Shown here one piece after another: positions 1 to 21,023 of a stretch of DNA of 64,000 nt (its first letter is position 1; the number at the start of each line of letters is the position of its first letter). This DNA comes from Chaunax sp. Z400 (lineage: Eukaryota > Chordata > Actinopteri > Lophiiformes > Chaunacidae). Location of the stretch: NCBI GenBank assembly GCA_037577475.1, contig CM075183.1, positions 20,057,781-20,121,780 of the forward strand, written 5' to 3'. The notes below the pieces were generated by a model. The model saw nothing but the letters and a program-made list of their open reading frames with translations. It had not been told where the DNA came from and did not search any database. The position numbers were made by a program, and so were the translations under genes.

Positions 1-1131
1 ATACTGATGTTAGCATGTTAGCTTAACTTCAGATCCTGATCAGTATTATTAGTGATGATAAGGAACTTTTCCTTTCTTGTAACAGGTGTAGACGATAGAT
101 GATGTTTTCCACACTGGTGTGATCTTTACCAGAGACGTGTTCGGTAAACAGAGCTGCCAAATTTCACTTTCTTCCAGAATCCAATCTGTCGCAAACACCT
201 CCTCTCCTCTAATTCCCTTTTTTCCTAGCAGTTGAGTTCCTCCCCAGCCGCACTGCTTCAATAAAAAAACAACAACCCACAGATCCACACTTCCTGTGGC
301 TGCTCCGCTGCCTCAGAGGGCCAACATGTTCACTATGAACCAACAATGTGAATCCATCTAAAACACTCCTCTGTGTCGTTGTTGGTAAAGTAACTCAATC
401 ATTCCATTAAGATGCTTTTACTCCTTTTTAACTTTTCACTCTTTAATTTAAAGCACTTTCTGCTCATCTGGATTCAATGCATGACTCATAACTAGGATGG
501 GTCTCAAAACCTGTGACTGCAAAACATGATCATTTAAAAAAAAAAAAAAAATTCCTTCTTTTTTTTTGGTGCATAACTACCATCCAAATTTTCACTTAAT
601 GAGTTCTCTTGCATCGCTCAAACAGGCAGTGACGCCCCTTTTGGGAGCTCAACCTTTTGTTTTTCATGATTTTAAATCAGTTGGACATTCATGGTTTATA
701 ACATTAAAAGGCTTTCATCACCATCTTCTGTACTTTTGTCTCATTGTTAACCTCATAATCTGACTGGAGCACAATATCCTGCAGAGAACATGCTTTTCAT
801 ATTTTCCACTGCTTGGAATTTTGGAAACAACGTGTTTGTGTGCATGTTGTGTTACTAAAAGTTGACATGAAGTTGGTAGAACACACAAACAGACTAATAG
901 AATTTGCTCTTGTCCCGTAGTCTGACTTTAACACAAGTAAATACAAATGTGTGTCTGTCTCAGAGCCACACAGGAAGGGAGGACGTCTCTCTGCTCCCAG
1001 ATTGGCAGCGGGGGAAGCGTCCCGCCTCTTTACTTCCTACTTCCTCTTTTCCTGTCTGCAGCCACTTCCTGCCCCTCGCTGCCGTCAGGGATGTGTCGGC
1101 TCTCGGAGTCACAGGCTCAATCACCGGAATA

Positions 1132-1199
<68 letters not shown>

Positions 1200-4100
1200 C
1201 CCCGTGGGGAAATTTGTCTGTTTACGAATTGAAATAGAAAAATGTGCTGTGAAGGAACTGATTATTCTCCTTATCAATCCTTGTTAATCAGATCTGTCGC
1301 TGCAGATCATTTGACTGAGTCGTGTCAGAGACAGTGGAGGGTGACTGTTGGGACGGACCGGCAATGAGCTGAAAGATCTGGTTTCCTATCTGGTTTCCTT
1401 TCGGGACTCATGTCTCTGTTGCAGTTGTTTTTTCCAATGTTTGTGTTTCCAGTTCACGTTTGATCCTAGAAGATCATCCACTTTCTTCATTTCTGTTTTC
1501 CTCTCAGGCAACATGTTTTTTGTTTTGTTTTGTTTTTTAAGCCAATGGTTCCCTAGTCATGATAGCCAAACGTTGTCCCCCCCCCCCCCCCCAATCAATT
1601 TGTTCTTTTCTTTATCATTTATTAAGATTATCAGTTAGACCTGAAGTCAGCTGCAGAAGGAGTCGGTGGGTTTCCACAAAACGATGGTCCTTCTGCTCAT
1701 TTTCTGATATTTGGGGTTAAGATTTGATCTATTTGGATGGAAACCTATTACCACACTTTACACATAAACCCATATTAATATTATCATCAGTATGTTCATA
1801 TTAATTGGATCACAGATTTAATAAACTTCATTCTTTCAAATTGAATTCTCTAAACTGCACTTTTTCAGTTCACGACAGCAGCCTTTCTGTGGTGAAGTTC
1901 CAATGCACTTTAATGCATCTACTTCTACTACTGTTTAGTATTTAATGTGGTAAAACATTGAATTATAAATTAAAACCATTCTCACGAAAAACAAAAACAA
2001 ATCCGTGGGACGTTTTTGAATAAAGGTCTCCAGTGTTTTAACACTGTTGAACTGATTGATTTCCTTACTTTTCCTACTTATCGTTCATTTTATTGTCTCC
2101 TCCTTATATAAACATAAGGCTACAGATACTGAGAGTGACACCCTTGCAAGTTTAAACAGAAGCCTAATAATGGGTTGGAGACACGAGGAAAAATGTGCTC
2201 ATCGTGGTGCAAAACAGCTGCTCATTTGGGCTCGAATCTAATATCCCGGATCCCTTTTTTTTTTTTTTTTAGCTTTCCAAAGTATTCAAACACATACAAA
2301 TGATTATTGAAAAGGTATGATGGGTGAGAAAGAGTCCAGATGCAGAGAGAGAGAGAGAGGAGTTGTATGTGCGGTATGTGGCTGTTATTGGGGGCATCGA
2401 GCCGTTTCCATTTGTTTTCTCCTGAGACGTTTTCCCCTCCGCTGTGCAGCTCGGCATCCTTCATAGCAGGAGATCCTGCTGATTGCTGTGGAAACAAACA
2501 CGCTCTCTCTCACACACACACACACACACATACACAGCTGTCTGCAGATGGCCTCATGCAAATGCACACACACACACTTAAAACCTTCTCTCACACGTAC
2601 ACTATCTGTCTTTGAACTCTCGTAATCCTGCACACAACAAAATAACAAATGCACTTGTAGTCGTTAAGTATGCATAGACATATATTATGACTACAACTAC
2701 CAGCATCACTACTTCTCTTACTTTTACCTGCATCATTGTACACAGAGCCAATGAAGCAGCAACAGCATGGAAGACTAAACTTAACTTACCATTACTTCTG
2801 GTACCACAGCTACAACTACCACAATGGATTCTACTGCGCTGAGTACGCCATGATAGTACTATTCGGTGTAATACTTACTAAAAATACATTTGAATACTTA
2901 GGTTTGGTTTTGTTGGTCTGGTCTAGTGGACCAGCTTAAACTGATTCATGCAAAACCAACTGAGCTGTCGTGTGTCAGCTGTACGTGGAGAGAGCTAGTA
3001 GCATGTGGCTAGTTAGCAGGAGCACTGCGGCAGTGGTGTACCTCAGGGCGGGACTGGAGATTTGTTTTTAATCTCACATTTAGGTGAACATGAAGGTAGT
3101 ACATGTCCAGGCAAACATACAAACAAGATTCATGACAGTCATACGTTAGGATTTATTTATTTTTCCTGCTGTTTTAAAGAAAATAAAGATGTTTATTGAT
3201 ACAGCGACACACTCAAGGTTCTCTGCATCAAGGCCTGTGTTTTTCATACAAACAAGCTCATGTGAACAGTGAGTGATGGGCAGAGGGTACATGTTGAGAC
3301 CCTGGGTAAATAATTGGACACTTCAGACTATTTATCTCCCTGTGCGTCTCGATGAGAGACATTGGAGCCAGTCAGCTGGTATTTTCTGCCTTGACCTTGT
3401 CCAGGTGACGTACATTTGCTGGATCAAGTCCCCGTTTTAACATTGAATCCATCTCACGCACTAAAATCACATTATTGTAGCTCATTCTGCTAAACAGAAT
3501 AATGGAACATTATAGAAATATTATAGGAAAATCTTCTAAGTTTCTTTTAGGAGCGTCTTCGCCTCTCTCTTTGGCTCATCCAAGCCAAACAAGCAATCAG
3601 GCTGCAGGAGACTGTGTGCACGATTCTTGCGTGTTTGTGTGCATGTAGCTGGACAGCAGGAGACAGAGCACCGGGTTCATGGGAATACACTGTGGGTGTG
3701 CGTGTATATGTGTGTTTGGTAACTACTCTCATATTGAGCTCTGTTGACACCGGAGGTAAGACACAGAAACTCGTCGGAGCTAATTGGAACCAGACACCCA
3801 CACACAAACACACAAAAAGACGGGGGCCTTACCTTTCTATGCATGTCCTACCTCAACCAAATATCCAGGGACCTTCGAACATATACACACAGACACACAG
3901 CCTCATCTTCCATCACTAAAGCAGCCTGCATTTCATTTCTCTGACTCACCCGCACTAATACACACATGACCCTCAGACACAGGATTATTAAAAAAAAAAG
4001 ACAAAGTCGTCTTTGTCTTCCAAGTACACAAAAGTATAGTGAATGTTGGCTCAGCTGCGTCTGTGTTGCCAGCAGACCGTCAGATGTTTTCTCTAATGAC

Positions 4101-7100
4101 ATCCGTCTAATCCGCCCAAGAGTTTCGGTCCAAAACAAGATATATCCCGTCTTAAAAGAGGCTCAGGTATTATTGTAGAAATCGTTACGGGATGTTTGCA
4201 GAATCTCTGCGCCAAACTTAAAGGAGCAGTCGGACATTTTTTTTGGGGGGGGGGGAATATTTGTGGAAAGTTTGCAGTTTTTACTTGGAAGTCGGAGAAG
4301 ATCAATATAAGTTTAAGTAGTGAAACTATTAGTTGATTAATTGGTTTGTAGAGTGACAAAAATTTCACCTCCAACAAATGGAATTTTATGGAACATTTTA
4401 TAAATGAAGTGATGGATCAATTGGAGAATGAGTCAATTTTATGGATATCTGATGAACATGTAGTGTGACGGCTTGTCTGCTGGACATAAGCAATTTGTTT
4501 CACAAAGCATTGCAGGACTGACCTGCAAGGCAAAAACAAAAAAAGTGGGTCGAACTTTAAATTTGAAAAATGCAAAAACGGTTGAAATTTTCCAGGAAGC
4601 AAAACTCACAAAGACAAAGCTTTGCAGAGTTGGGACGGGAAGTTTAGTCTGCCACAGATACATGTCTGTAAATGTCTTCGTCTCTTGGATTCCAGATGCG
4701 ACACAAAGTCACGTCATTTGTTTGAGGAGGTATTTGCTAGCTAGAACGATGTTTGCATGATTTGTTTCCTGCATGTGAGTCTTTAACGTCATGCCTTTAA
4801 TTGGAATAAGGACAAACTTGCGTTGAAATAAAACTTTTAATCAGTTGCAGTTTTCTCTGAATGTCCATTACAGAGAAGGGAGTTGGGTGCATTTAGCTTA
4901 GCTTAGCACAAAGACTGAAAAGTGTGAGAAACGGTCACTGTTTTTTTCAGACTTTGAAAATGCTAATGATTCATTTTTGAAGGTCTTCCTCAGTGAGTAG
5001 AATTTGTTAAGCTATCATGGTGATCTACTGAGGAAGACTGTGAGATGAAGCTCAGTACTGAGCGTCTCCTTTTTTAGAAACAAAGATTTTCTAGAAGTGG
5101 TACAGAGGTAATACGGGTCTTTTGTTCTAGGCTCGTTCGGTGTGTTCTGCTGAGTCCTCATAGTCCAAGGCTTTCACAACAGAGGCTGGGAGTGGACTGA
5201 CGCACTTGTGGTCAGACCTGGCCTCCAAGTTTGTTTTGCTCTCATGGCACCGAGTCACGGCCCGAAAAATTCCCTGGAAATATGTTTTTTCAACTGACGT
5301 GCTCTGGATTTAACTTCTGGTTGAACCCACCTCTGGATTTCCACCTGTTTTTCTTTTTTTTCTACACAGGCTGGTTTTGTTTCACAGAATTTGTCCGACT
5401 CTCCATGAAATGCCAGGAGCCCGTTGGTATTTGTCTTGAAATCATCTCAGGCTTTTTCTTCTTCTTCTTCTTCATGCTGTAGAGGCCTGGACTGTCTAGG
5501 GGAAGTTTGACTTTGATTTGTGGTGTCTTTCTGTGTTCTGTCTTAGATTTTCTTTCTGTACATGAACCAGACTAGACTGCCTCATATGTTTAACAGCATT
5601 GACAGCCTTTTGAAAAAGGGAGAGCATTGAGTTTGTGGAGCAGTCTATCAATCAGAGCGGGTGATGACTAAATACATTACCTATTGGATTTTTTACATTC
5701 AGTGCTTTGGTGCAACCAGGCCTTAATGAAGAAACAGTCTTTAGACCTTTTTTTGTCATTGATTCTAGTGGCATTGTGGGTTTTTTTTATTATTATGATT
5801 GAAACCAGGAATTGATGTAAGTGATCATAAGTACAATTCTAATTATTACCATGGCTATTAATTTCTAAGCATGCTAACTTTAGCAACCTCAACCATTAAT
5901 ATATAATCACTTTATTCCAGTCTGGTTTTTCCACCTCTTTCCAGTCATTTTTGTTATTTTTATTTTTTAATGAGGGTTTACTTAGATGTGCCCGAACCAA
6001 TAAAGGCATTTGAACTACATTCTTGGCTCGATGTTACCTGAAGTAAGGCCAGAGGCTTTTCTTTAGTTGACCAGTTTATCTTCCATAGCACCTGGCATTC
6101 ACCTGGAGTTCTCTACTTCATAACCGTGAGCTCCAGAAATCCTCATTGTTGTCTTGCACATTTGAGAAAAATACAGAACATGTTTGGTCCTGACTGAAGT
6201 ATCTCAACAAATACTGGACAGGTTGGCAGGAAGGTTTGCAGAGATATCCACGGTGTCTGGAGGAAGAACCCCTGACTTTTCCTTGAACACCACCATGACT
6301 TTCACATTTGTGGTTTTGAGTGAAATGGATGGAACAACATGTGACAAAGACATTCATGTTTCTGTAAGATAAATTGTTCTAAAATGTGATCCTGTATCTT
6401 TTCATGTTCTGCCATCAAAAGTCCAAACTTACAGCTTGTCTTGCACAATTAATGACATCCCACCACCTCTATACTCTGTATTTAGTGCTACTTACCAATG
6501 CTAACATGCTAAATAAACAAGAAGGACATACTTAACTTCATACCTGCAGGTTAGCATCATCATTGTGAGCATGTTTAGCACAGCTATGTCAAAGTACAGC
6601 CTCACACACTCGTGACTCTGGACTTGTTTTCACTTTTCTGAACTATTTCAGTCAAGAGGGCGAGAAAACAATACTGAGGATTACTTTAGTCGACAGCATT
6701 CATTCTACTGCTGCTCTAAATGCTATAAATGTACATGATCTACAGTGTAGGAAAACTTCTTTAAGGTCAGCCAGAGAGAGTGAGGTGATCCTTGGCAGAG
6801 CAACGGTGTGCAGCTCAATATTTGAGTCTCCATTGTTTTAAATTTATTTCTTTTCTTTTTTTAAACAATGATCCCTGAAAGCCTGTGTAAATACTCATCA
6901 CCTGGCATTTTCACAATCCAGCTCCACAAAGTCCAAACAGAGCCTGAAGTTTTCCAGGAAAGCAGCTGTATTCTTTAAAAAAAAATTTAAAGAAAGAAAG
7001 AAAGAGAGACCTAGGAAGGGAAAGTGTGCTTTGGAGCACAGCTGCAGCGACGGTGTGCAGATGTGAAGGATGACTGGATGAGAGAGAGAGAGAGAGAGAG

Positions 7101-7189
7101 AGAACAGAGAGAGAGAACAGAGACGTCATTTTAAAACCCATAAATCCAGAAGACTTCTCATAACGGTTGTTGTGATTTGTTTTTTTTAG
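1..7189 (+). other. hdac8: hdac8 upstream intron (partial)
   Basis: I see no exon-like reading frame here. The next hdac8 exon starts at 7190 with a correct acceptor, so this stretch is read as intron by inference. It holds a TG microsatellite (1135-1197), a poly-C run (1577-1592), short CA tracts near 2515 and 3790-3900, and a dispersed repeat at about 6190-6630. The preceding hdac8 exon, which should encode the glycine-rich GGGGYNLANTARCW-type segment, was looked for and not found, so it must lie before the window. Confidence 0.7.
7188..7189 (+). promoter_or_regulatory. hdac8: hdac8 penultimate-exon splice acceptor
   Basis: This AG follows a run of T residues, and the exon after it opens TTT TTT ACA GAG TAT (FFTEY). 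A second AG nine bases later (7198-7199) is a possible NAGNAG-like competitor. Using it would drop 10 nt and break the frame, so it is unlikely to be the productive site. Confidence 0.8.
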
Positions 7190-14374
<7,185 letters not shown>

Positions 14375-14399
14375 GAGTCAGCAGCCTCAGCCTCCCCCT

Positions 14400-14472
<73 letters not shown>

Positions 14473-15120
14473 ATGTTTCCAAACCAGGTCGATGCTTGGC
14501 GGCTGTAATGAAGACAATATGGAACAGACGCCTTCGGCCCCCAGGCACGGAGCGAACGAGAGAGGGATGAAGGCAGGAAGAAAATATTGAGTGAAGGGTT
14601 TGGAAAACATTAGCTGAGTGTTTCCAGGGGAAAACAGTTTAATTGGGGGGGGGGGTGTTCACTGTTTAGTTTTTTGAAAAAGGTGTGTGTGTTTGTGTGA
14701 ATGAGACTTTGTGGTGAGTTCTGTGTGGGCATGTAAAACTAAATTACAGTTGTTTTACTGTCAGCGCACACAAAGTTCATGGTATCAAGGGATGCGTTTG
14801 TTTCCATCCTGTCAGTCGGAGACATTTTAAACTTAATGGAAAAGCAGATTTGTAAAGTTTAGCGTTTCTCCCTGCTGCTGCTATGATTGTAGCCCCTGAG
14901 GACAGACACAAAAAACAAAAAAAAACAAAGGTTCCTAAATGCATCTTTATACTTGTAACAACTCATGGATGTTTGAACAAATCCTGAAAGTACAAAAAAC
15001 ATTTTTCCAAGTCTTCAGAAACATGGAAAGTTTACAAGGGTTTTTTTTGTGGTAAAAAAAAATAAATAAATAAAAATATTTCATTGTTTTGACCCCTGGG
15101 CAGAATCTGTGAAATAAACA
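14375..15120 (+). other. hdac8: hdac8 3' UTR (extent inferred)
   Basis: The first AATAAA motifs after the hdac8 stop codon lie at 15061-15071 in an AATAAATAAATAAA run, with another at 15113-15118. The 3' UTR is therefore inferred to be roughly 700 nt. It contains a 70-bp CA tract starting 26 nt after the stop. Later AATAAA-like motifs exist near 16126 and 16383, so a longer UTR is possible. Confidence 0.5.
14400..14471. repeat. (CA)35 microsatellite just after the hdac8 stop codon
   Basis: An uninterrupted CA tract of about 70 bp within the predicted last exon of hdac8. As RNA it is perfectly complementary to the UG tract at the donor of the same intron. Confidence 0.97.
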
Positions 15121-16617
15121 TCTGGACGCAGTTTGGAATTTAAAATTCAAAGTATGCAGGGAAAGTTAAAAAGCCTTTTTCTCCCACAGACGGATAATTA
15201 CACCAACTTTTATAAGGTTTTATATAAAAGCAGTTTTCATAAGCAGGTCTGACATAACTGGAGAAGGAAATGAAACCGTTTCAGGTCAGTAAACAAACAT
15301 GGCCGCAGCTCGAACATCGAGTTTGAACGTCGCTAGAAACTTCTGTATGACTCTCAGCTGTAGCCTCACAGGTCTCATAGTGTCTAAAGCCACTTCCACC
15401 GCACAGTATCACGAAAACCATTAATGGAAACATTGGGAATCTGATGGGAAAAGTGGATGATGGGAAATGGGACCCAGTCTGCAGTATAAACAAAACATCT
15501 CTTTTAGTTTCCTTTAATTTAGCTGTATAGTCTGCAGCCTAAAACAAAATCATCATAGTTACATTCTGTGACAGCTCATTTAAAAAATGCCTGAATAATC
15601 CCTAAAATAGATGCAAAGTGCATCAAATTAATTCCATGTCTGAGAACAGAAAAAAAATCTAGTTTAATCCCTTCAGCTATAGAGTTAGTGATGTGGCACC
15701 TCAGTCACATACAGCTTTAACAGAGCAGCGACCAAATCTCCAAATCCTCCGACGAAGCTGAGGAAGGCGTGGGATCTCGACGAGTGGAAAACGAACGAAG
15801 GCTCGATGGTTACAGCGTCACGGACGTGTTTGGAAAATTAATTGGATCCGTTTTTTTGGGTTTTTTATTTGGTTTTTGAATCGCTCCGATGAGCTTTAAG
15901 ATGGCATCAATCAGTCCCAGTAAAAGGAGATGGGAAGAATAGAGCTTTCAAAAAGCATGTAGTTTTCACCAGCTACGAACTCCAGTCTAAGATGTGGTCA
16001 GAAGCACCAGAAATGGACGTTTAGCGATGATTTAAATGTATATGTAAGACAAATTGTGGTCCCTGAACATTAAAATCCATTATTGGTGACTTTTGATGGG
16101 GTGTCACTTCCTCTTTTCTGTTAAAATAAAGGAATATCCTGCCTTATCTTGCATCTGAAAAGGTTTCACCACAATGGTCGATTCCCAGATATGTTAATGT
16201 GACACCACTTTTCACTGTCATTCCATCGAAATCATCAAATCCAACGCAGATGTTTCAAAATCTGCCGTGAAAGGATTGTTTGAGATTTGAAAATAAATCT
16301 GTTTTTCCCCTTTTAAGCCTTTGAAAAATGACTTTTTTTAACTGTTGCTGTGTTTTGATGTATTCGCCGTTGGGGTTCGCTGAAATAAAAGACAGGAGGG
16401 CATGTTGTTGTCGTGTGTCTCTGCAGCGTTTTAAGCAGTGATTTATGCAGTGTGGGCTGCTTAATAGAGCCTTTAATGGAGAGTGTTTGAAAGAGGAACC
16501 ACAAATGTCGGCCTGTTTCCTTTAGAAGTGACGTCCCTCAAATGAATGGCCTGGAAATTCACACCAAATGTAGGAGTCACCAGTCAGACCTGGCATGTGC
16601 TGAACAGAAGTGAGTCG

Positions 16618-16650
16618 TGTGTGTGTGTCTGTGTGTGTGTGTCTGTGTCT

Positions 16651-16684
<34 letters not shown>

Positions 16685-16718
16685 CTGTGTCTGTGTCTGT
16701 GTGTGTGTGTGTGTGTGA
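16618..16718. repeat. Compound (TG)n/(TGTGTC)n repeat
   Basis: About 100 bp of TG with regularly spaced TGTC variants, arranged as two similar blocks. Confidence 0.93.
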
Positions 16719-17199
16719 GGATTCCCTGTGATCTTTATGAACGCTGCTGCGGTCACCTCGGCGGTTCGAGCCCCGACGTAGCCGAAGCAAATGAAACTCA
16801 TTACACCGTTTACGAGTTTGGAAAAGGATTGAAATTCTATCTCGTAAACTGAGAGGAGGAGGAGGGTTTACACAACAGCGGGCGTGGGGCTGTAAACATG
16901 ACATGCGAGACTCTTGTGTGTGTTCATGTAGTTATCTTTGCTCCCCAGAGTCATATTAGGAAAAGTTGAAGGGGCCCCAGAGGATTTAGGGCACCTCTGG
17001 AATTCAAGAATTGTATTTTTCGTAAAAAGCCAAAAGAGACTGTGTTTCATCTTGACCCATACGGTCATGTTTTAGGAAACTGGTTGGGATATGTGGCAAT
17101 TACAAAAAAATGGATCTGTTGGGCTCATGTCTCTAATGTCTTTTGTCATATGTCTTAATTATAAGACCAAAAATGGCCGACTTCCTTTGTCACTTAAAG

Positions 17200-17275
17200 G
17201 CCCATTTATGCACTACGTTAAAGACGGATACGGACGGAGCCTTCTGTACATCTTCTGTTCAGAATCGGACAGGTT
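17200..17275 (-). mobile_element. ACGGA-rich interspersed element fragment (copy B)
   Basis: TTAAAGACGGATACGGACGG and the following bases through AATCGGACAGG match, as the reverse complement, the ends of the copies at 24590, 45350 and 53735. This appears to be one end of the element only. Confidence 0.6.
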
Positions 17276-17301
17276 TTCAGAGAGCTTTGGATTTATATTT
17301 G

Positions 17302-17336
17302 ACGATGATAATGATGAAGTTCATCATTATCGTCGT
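17302..17336. repeat. Near-perfect 17-bp-arm palindrome
   Basis: The arm ACGATGATAATGATGAA is followed by a single G and then TTCATCATTATCGTCGT. This is an inverted repeat with one mismatch and almost no loop, lying directly before the SINE. Confidence 0.9.
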
Positions 17337-17339
17337 TAA

Positions 17340-17490
17340 GGGGTGCAGGTAGCGCCGTGGTTAGACCGCCAGTCCTCCAGCGGTCGGCGCCGGTTCGATT
17401 CCGCCAGTTGTCTTCCCCCTACTCTCTTTACCGCATTGACTGTCAACTCTTCAGCAGTCACTGTCAATAAAGGCAAAACAAATCAAATAA
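17340..17490 (+). mobile_element. tRNA-derived SINE (internally shortened)
   Basis: It starts GGGTGCAGGTAGCGCCGTGG, followed by TTAGACCG (A-box region of an RNA polymerase III promoter), and has a B-box-like GGTTCGATTCC at 17392-17402. It ends CTGTCAATAAAGGCAAAA with an A-rich tail. This head-body-tail layout is the common teleost tRNA-type SINE. The middle is shorter than the usual copy, and no clear target-site duplication was seen. Confidence 0.8.
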
Positions 17491-20400
17491 AAAATTCATT
17501 CACTCATTCAGGTACACCTTGTAAACAAACCATCTCAACAGAATTGTAGGATGTAAAACGTTGATTAAGAATCAAAGACAGAGATGCAACGACTTCCAAC
17601 TTTGTTCGACATTTGAAGTTGCATAAAGAATATTGAGTTGAGGTTCTGTTAAAATGGAGTTGTTAAGGATACAAAACGCAAAGTTCAGGGCTTGAGACTT
17701 GAGTACAAAGAGTAACAGTAACCTAATAGTAACCAGCATCTTTCTCTAATCGTTGTGCTTTTGCTGCCTGACCTAAAAGTCCGTGTCTCATAACCACAGT
17801 TACGTTTGCCAAGCACAGATATTCAAGAAATTGGCATGGAGCATAAATAACATGTCATTGAATGTAATCTGTGGTTGTGCAGAATCTGTAATAACAGCTT
17901 TGTCTGGAAATATGATTGCATGTCTTGACAAATACGAGGCAGGTTTCTGGATCTGTTTCTAAATCTTTTCTGATCGGACATTTTCTGGGTTTTACTCAGT
18001 AAAAGTTAACTAGATTGTAAAATGTACCACTTGAAACAAGAGTTTAGAGAATATTAGACAGCAGAGGACTTAACCTTTAGAATAATTGAGACTCTTAATG
18101 CCTCAGTTTGCTTCAAACAAACGTGATATTTGACCGGGGTTAAAGGTAAAAGTCTCATATTTCATTTCCAAACAGTGAAGGAAGACTTGGAGAGCCTGAG
18201 AGAGATGCTCAAAGCTTGGAGTAAAGTCTTTGGAACTGTTGGATTGTTGAACTGTTTTGGCAAACTACAAAAGTTGTTGCATGCACCCCCCTCCAACACC
18301 ACCATCAGAAGAGGGTTTTAGACACTCTTAGACAATTTGACAGGCACTTCTTTTTAAACATTGCAAAATAAAAGATCTGTTCCTGTCTAATCACCTCCTC
18401 CTCTTTCCAAGGGCGGTTTCTCTACAAAATGTAATTGAAATACATCTAATCGGTCGATCTAATTGGTCAGAAATGACTCAAATGGTGCATCAAAGAAATG
18501 TTAATCATCAGATGACATCCTGGGAACAACTGGTCCCAGTTAAGGTTCAGTATGTGTTACATAACGTTTGTCCCCCTGCAGCCCCTGATTTCCTAGGAGA
18601 CGAGATTAAGGAGATTTTCTGTCACTTTAAAATCCCAAATAAACCAGATGAGTGATGCAATGTATCCTGTAAAGGAAAAACCATCTTCCATTGCTCCATG
18701 AAGACGGAGAATCCCCGCCAGCACCGAGCTGTGATTTGTGTCTGGCTCGAACCGTCTTCCTCCAGACACATGCGGATTATTTTTTTCCGATATGAAAATG
18801 TAATTCAGTGTTGCAATCTGTGACTAAGGTCTTGGGCTGGGACCGGCTCCGTCTGAAGGCGATGAGTTGTAAATTCCTCGGATGCTCCATTAGTTTCATT
18901 AAACCTCCTCACAAGAGGTTCTTCGTTCTTTTCCTCTGACGTCCAGGTTGATTAGAGAGAGACGTCACAGCTGCAGCCAAACAAGTGGTTTCATTGTGAT
19001 CTAGAACCCTTCCTGGTCTAGTTTTAATGGAACACACACCTTTACAGATCCAAAACACTTCCAACGACTTTTATGCAAATCACTCAGACAATGCAATCAT
19101 TGGACCCTCGCTCATCTTCCTCTTCCTCGGTTTTTCTGCGGTTCCTGTTGGGTAAACATTTGCATAAGCTTGTTAAAATGTTCCAAAACACTCCAGACGG
19201 GAGAAAATAAAGTGCATCAGAGATAAAAATCCACCAACCTTGGAACAAGAGTCTAGTTTGTACGCCGTCAGTTCGACCTACATGCTGTAATTATTTAGGC
19301 TATCTGCTAAGATGGAAATCTCAAACGGTTTGTTTGATTTGCATAACGTCTCCCCCCGGGGCAACAAAGCACTGGGGGCCCTCCGACTCTACGTCCTCCT
19401 CATCAACATGTGAAGTGTCTGCGGTCAATGGCAGAGGGGATTTACTCACACAATAAAGACAGATGCCACCTTTTATCTGCTTAACGGAAGAGAAGTTGAG
19501 CACGTGGCACTTGACCACGCCGAGGCTCGCTGTTGGCGCGTAATGACGTCGTCGCTCCGCAAGACTATTGAGCGGTGAAAGGGCTTGTTCTTTTTTAGGA
19601 GGACGTGGGGGAGGGAGAGAGCAGTTCTTTTTTTCTTCTTTTTTTTTTGATGAATTGGTGGAGGTTCCTCAATGACACTTTGGTTGATTTTTTTTTCTTT
19701 TTTTCTCCAAACAGCCTTTTGTTTGTCTCCCATGAATAACGAGGCTAAATCGACCCGGAGGAAAATCTGTTCCCAGACAGTCACAGATCGCTTCTAATAG
19801 CTGATAATTAGAAAAAAAAAGTATCGATTGCCGGGAAATTGATTTGTCTCAGAGGGAAAGAAAAGAGATAAAGTTTGGGAGGCTAGTAAACAAATGAAAA
19901 AGACTCAAAGTTGTGTCATTTTTGTCTTTTTACTCTGACATGCTCAGTTTTTATGCATGTTTTTCATTCTATTCCTTGTCTTTTTAAGCATTGCTGGGTT
20001 TTTTTAATTTTTTTGTCTTCCTCATAAATAACTTATTTAATTACATTTGTGCATAGATTTGCATGTATATTATGCATATGTTGTTTAATGACAAAACCGA
20101 GCTGGACCAAAGTTGTGACCAAACTAAAGTACAGTAAAATCACAAACTTCAAACGGGGAACAGAGTTTTTAGTGTCTGTGATGATTTTAGAGACACTGTT
20201 GAGGCTAAAGTCAGTGATATTAATAGTCAAAGATATTCTGTTTGTGTGAAAGTACTACTCAGCTTTTATTCAGGTGTCACTTTGCATATATAATTACATT
20301 TTTGCGAGGTAGTAAAAGTGATCAAACATTTCTTCTTCTGCTCCAACCAACCCTGACATAATGAATCATTCAGCATGTATTTATCAGAGCCTAATCACAT

Positions 20401-21023
20401 GAGGACACAACAAGAGCATGTATTTATGCTAATCATTGTCAGACCGCCTCTCTCTCTCTCTCTCTCTGGTTGAGTGACACAGAAAAAGACAGAGTGGTCT
20501 GAAATGGTCCATTTGATTCCTGATGGAGTTCGTTTCAGAGTGAGCAACATCTGCCTTGCAGAGCGGCTGCACCCAAACTCTGGAGGCAGGATCCTCCCAG
20601 ATTCAGAGCTTCAGAGCTTCTTTTTCCTCTGAAGATGCTTCAACGTGTCAGAGAGGGAGAAAAATAGAATGAATGATGGCTGAATTCCATTTTACTGCTT
20701 CAGTTTCAGGGTCCTGGTGTTCTGCATGCTGCCTGACTTTCATGACTATTAGGTCCTGTTTACACGACTGAAAACGGAAAAGTTTTTTCCTTTAAGTTTT
20801 AAAATAGTTCCGTGTTCACACAAAAACATTTTCAAAATCCATTATTTAACCAATAATTATCACAAAATTCTGAGAAAAGTTTTGATGAAATTTTTTTTTG
20901 GGGTCTATTTTTCTGAAATAATGAGATAATTATCTCCAAAAACAAAGAATTGTTTCTCTGTATTAATGACATTATTATCTTGTTAATTCAGAAAAACAAA
21001 CATTTTCATGAAAAACTAAAATT

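Noticed and set aside
17340..17412. Functional tRNA gene
   Set aside because: A- and B-box-like motifs are present, but no cloverleaf with matching acceptor stem can be drawn, and the SINE tail follows.
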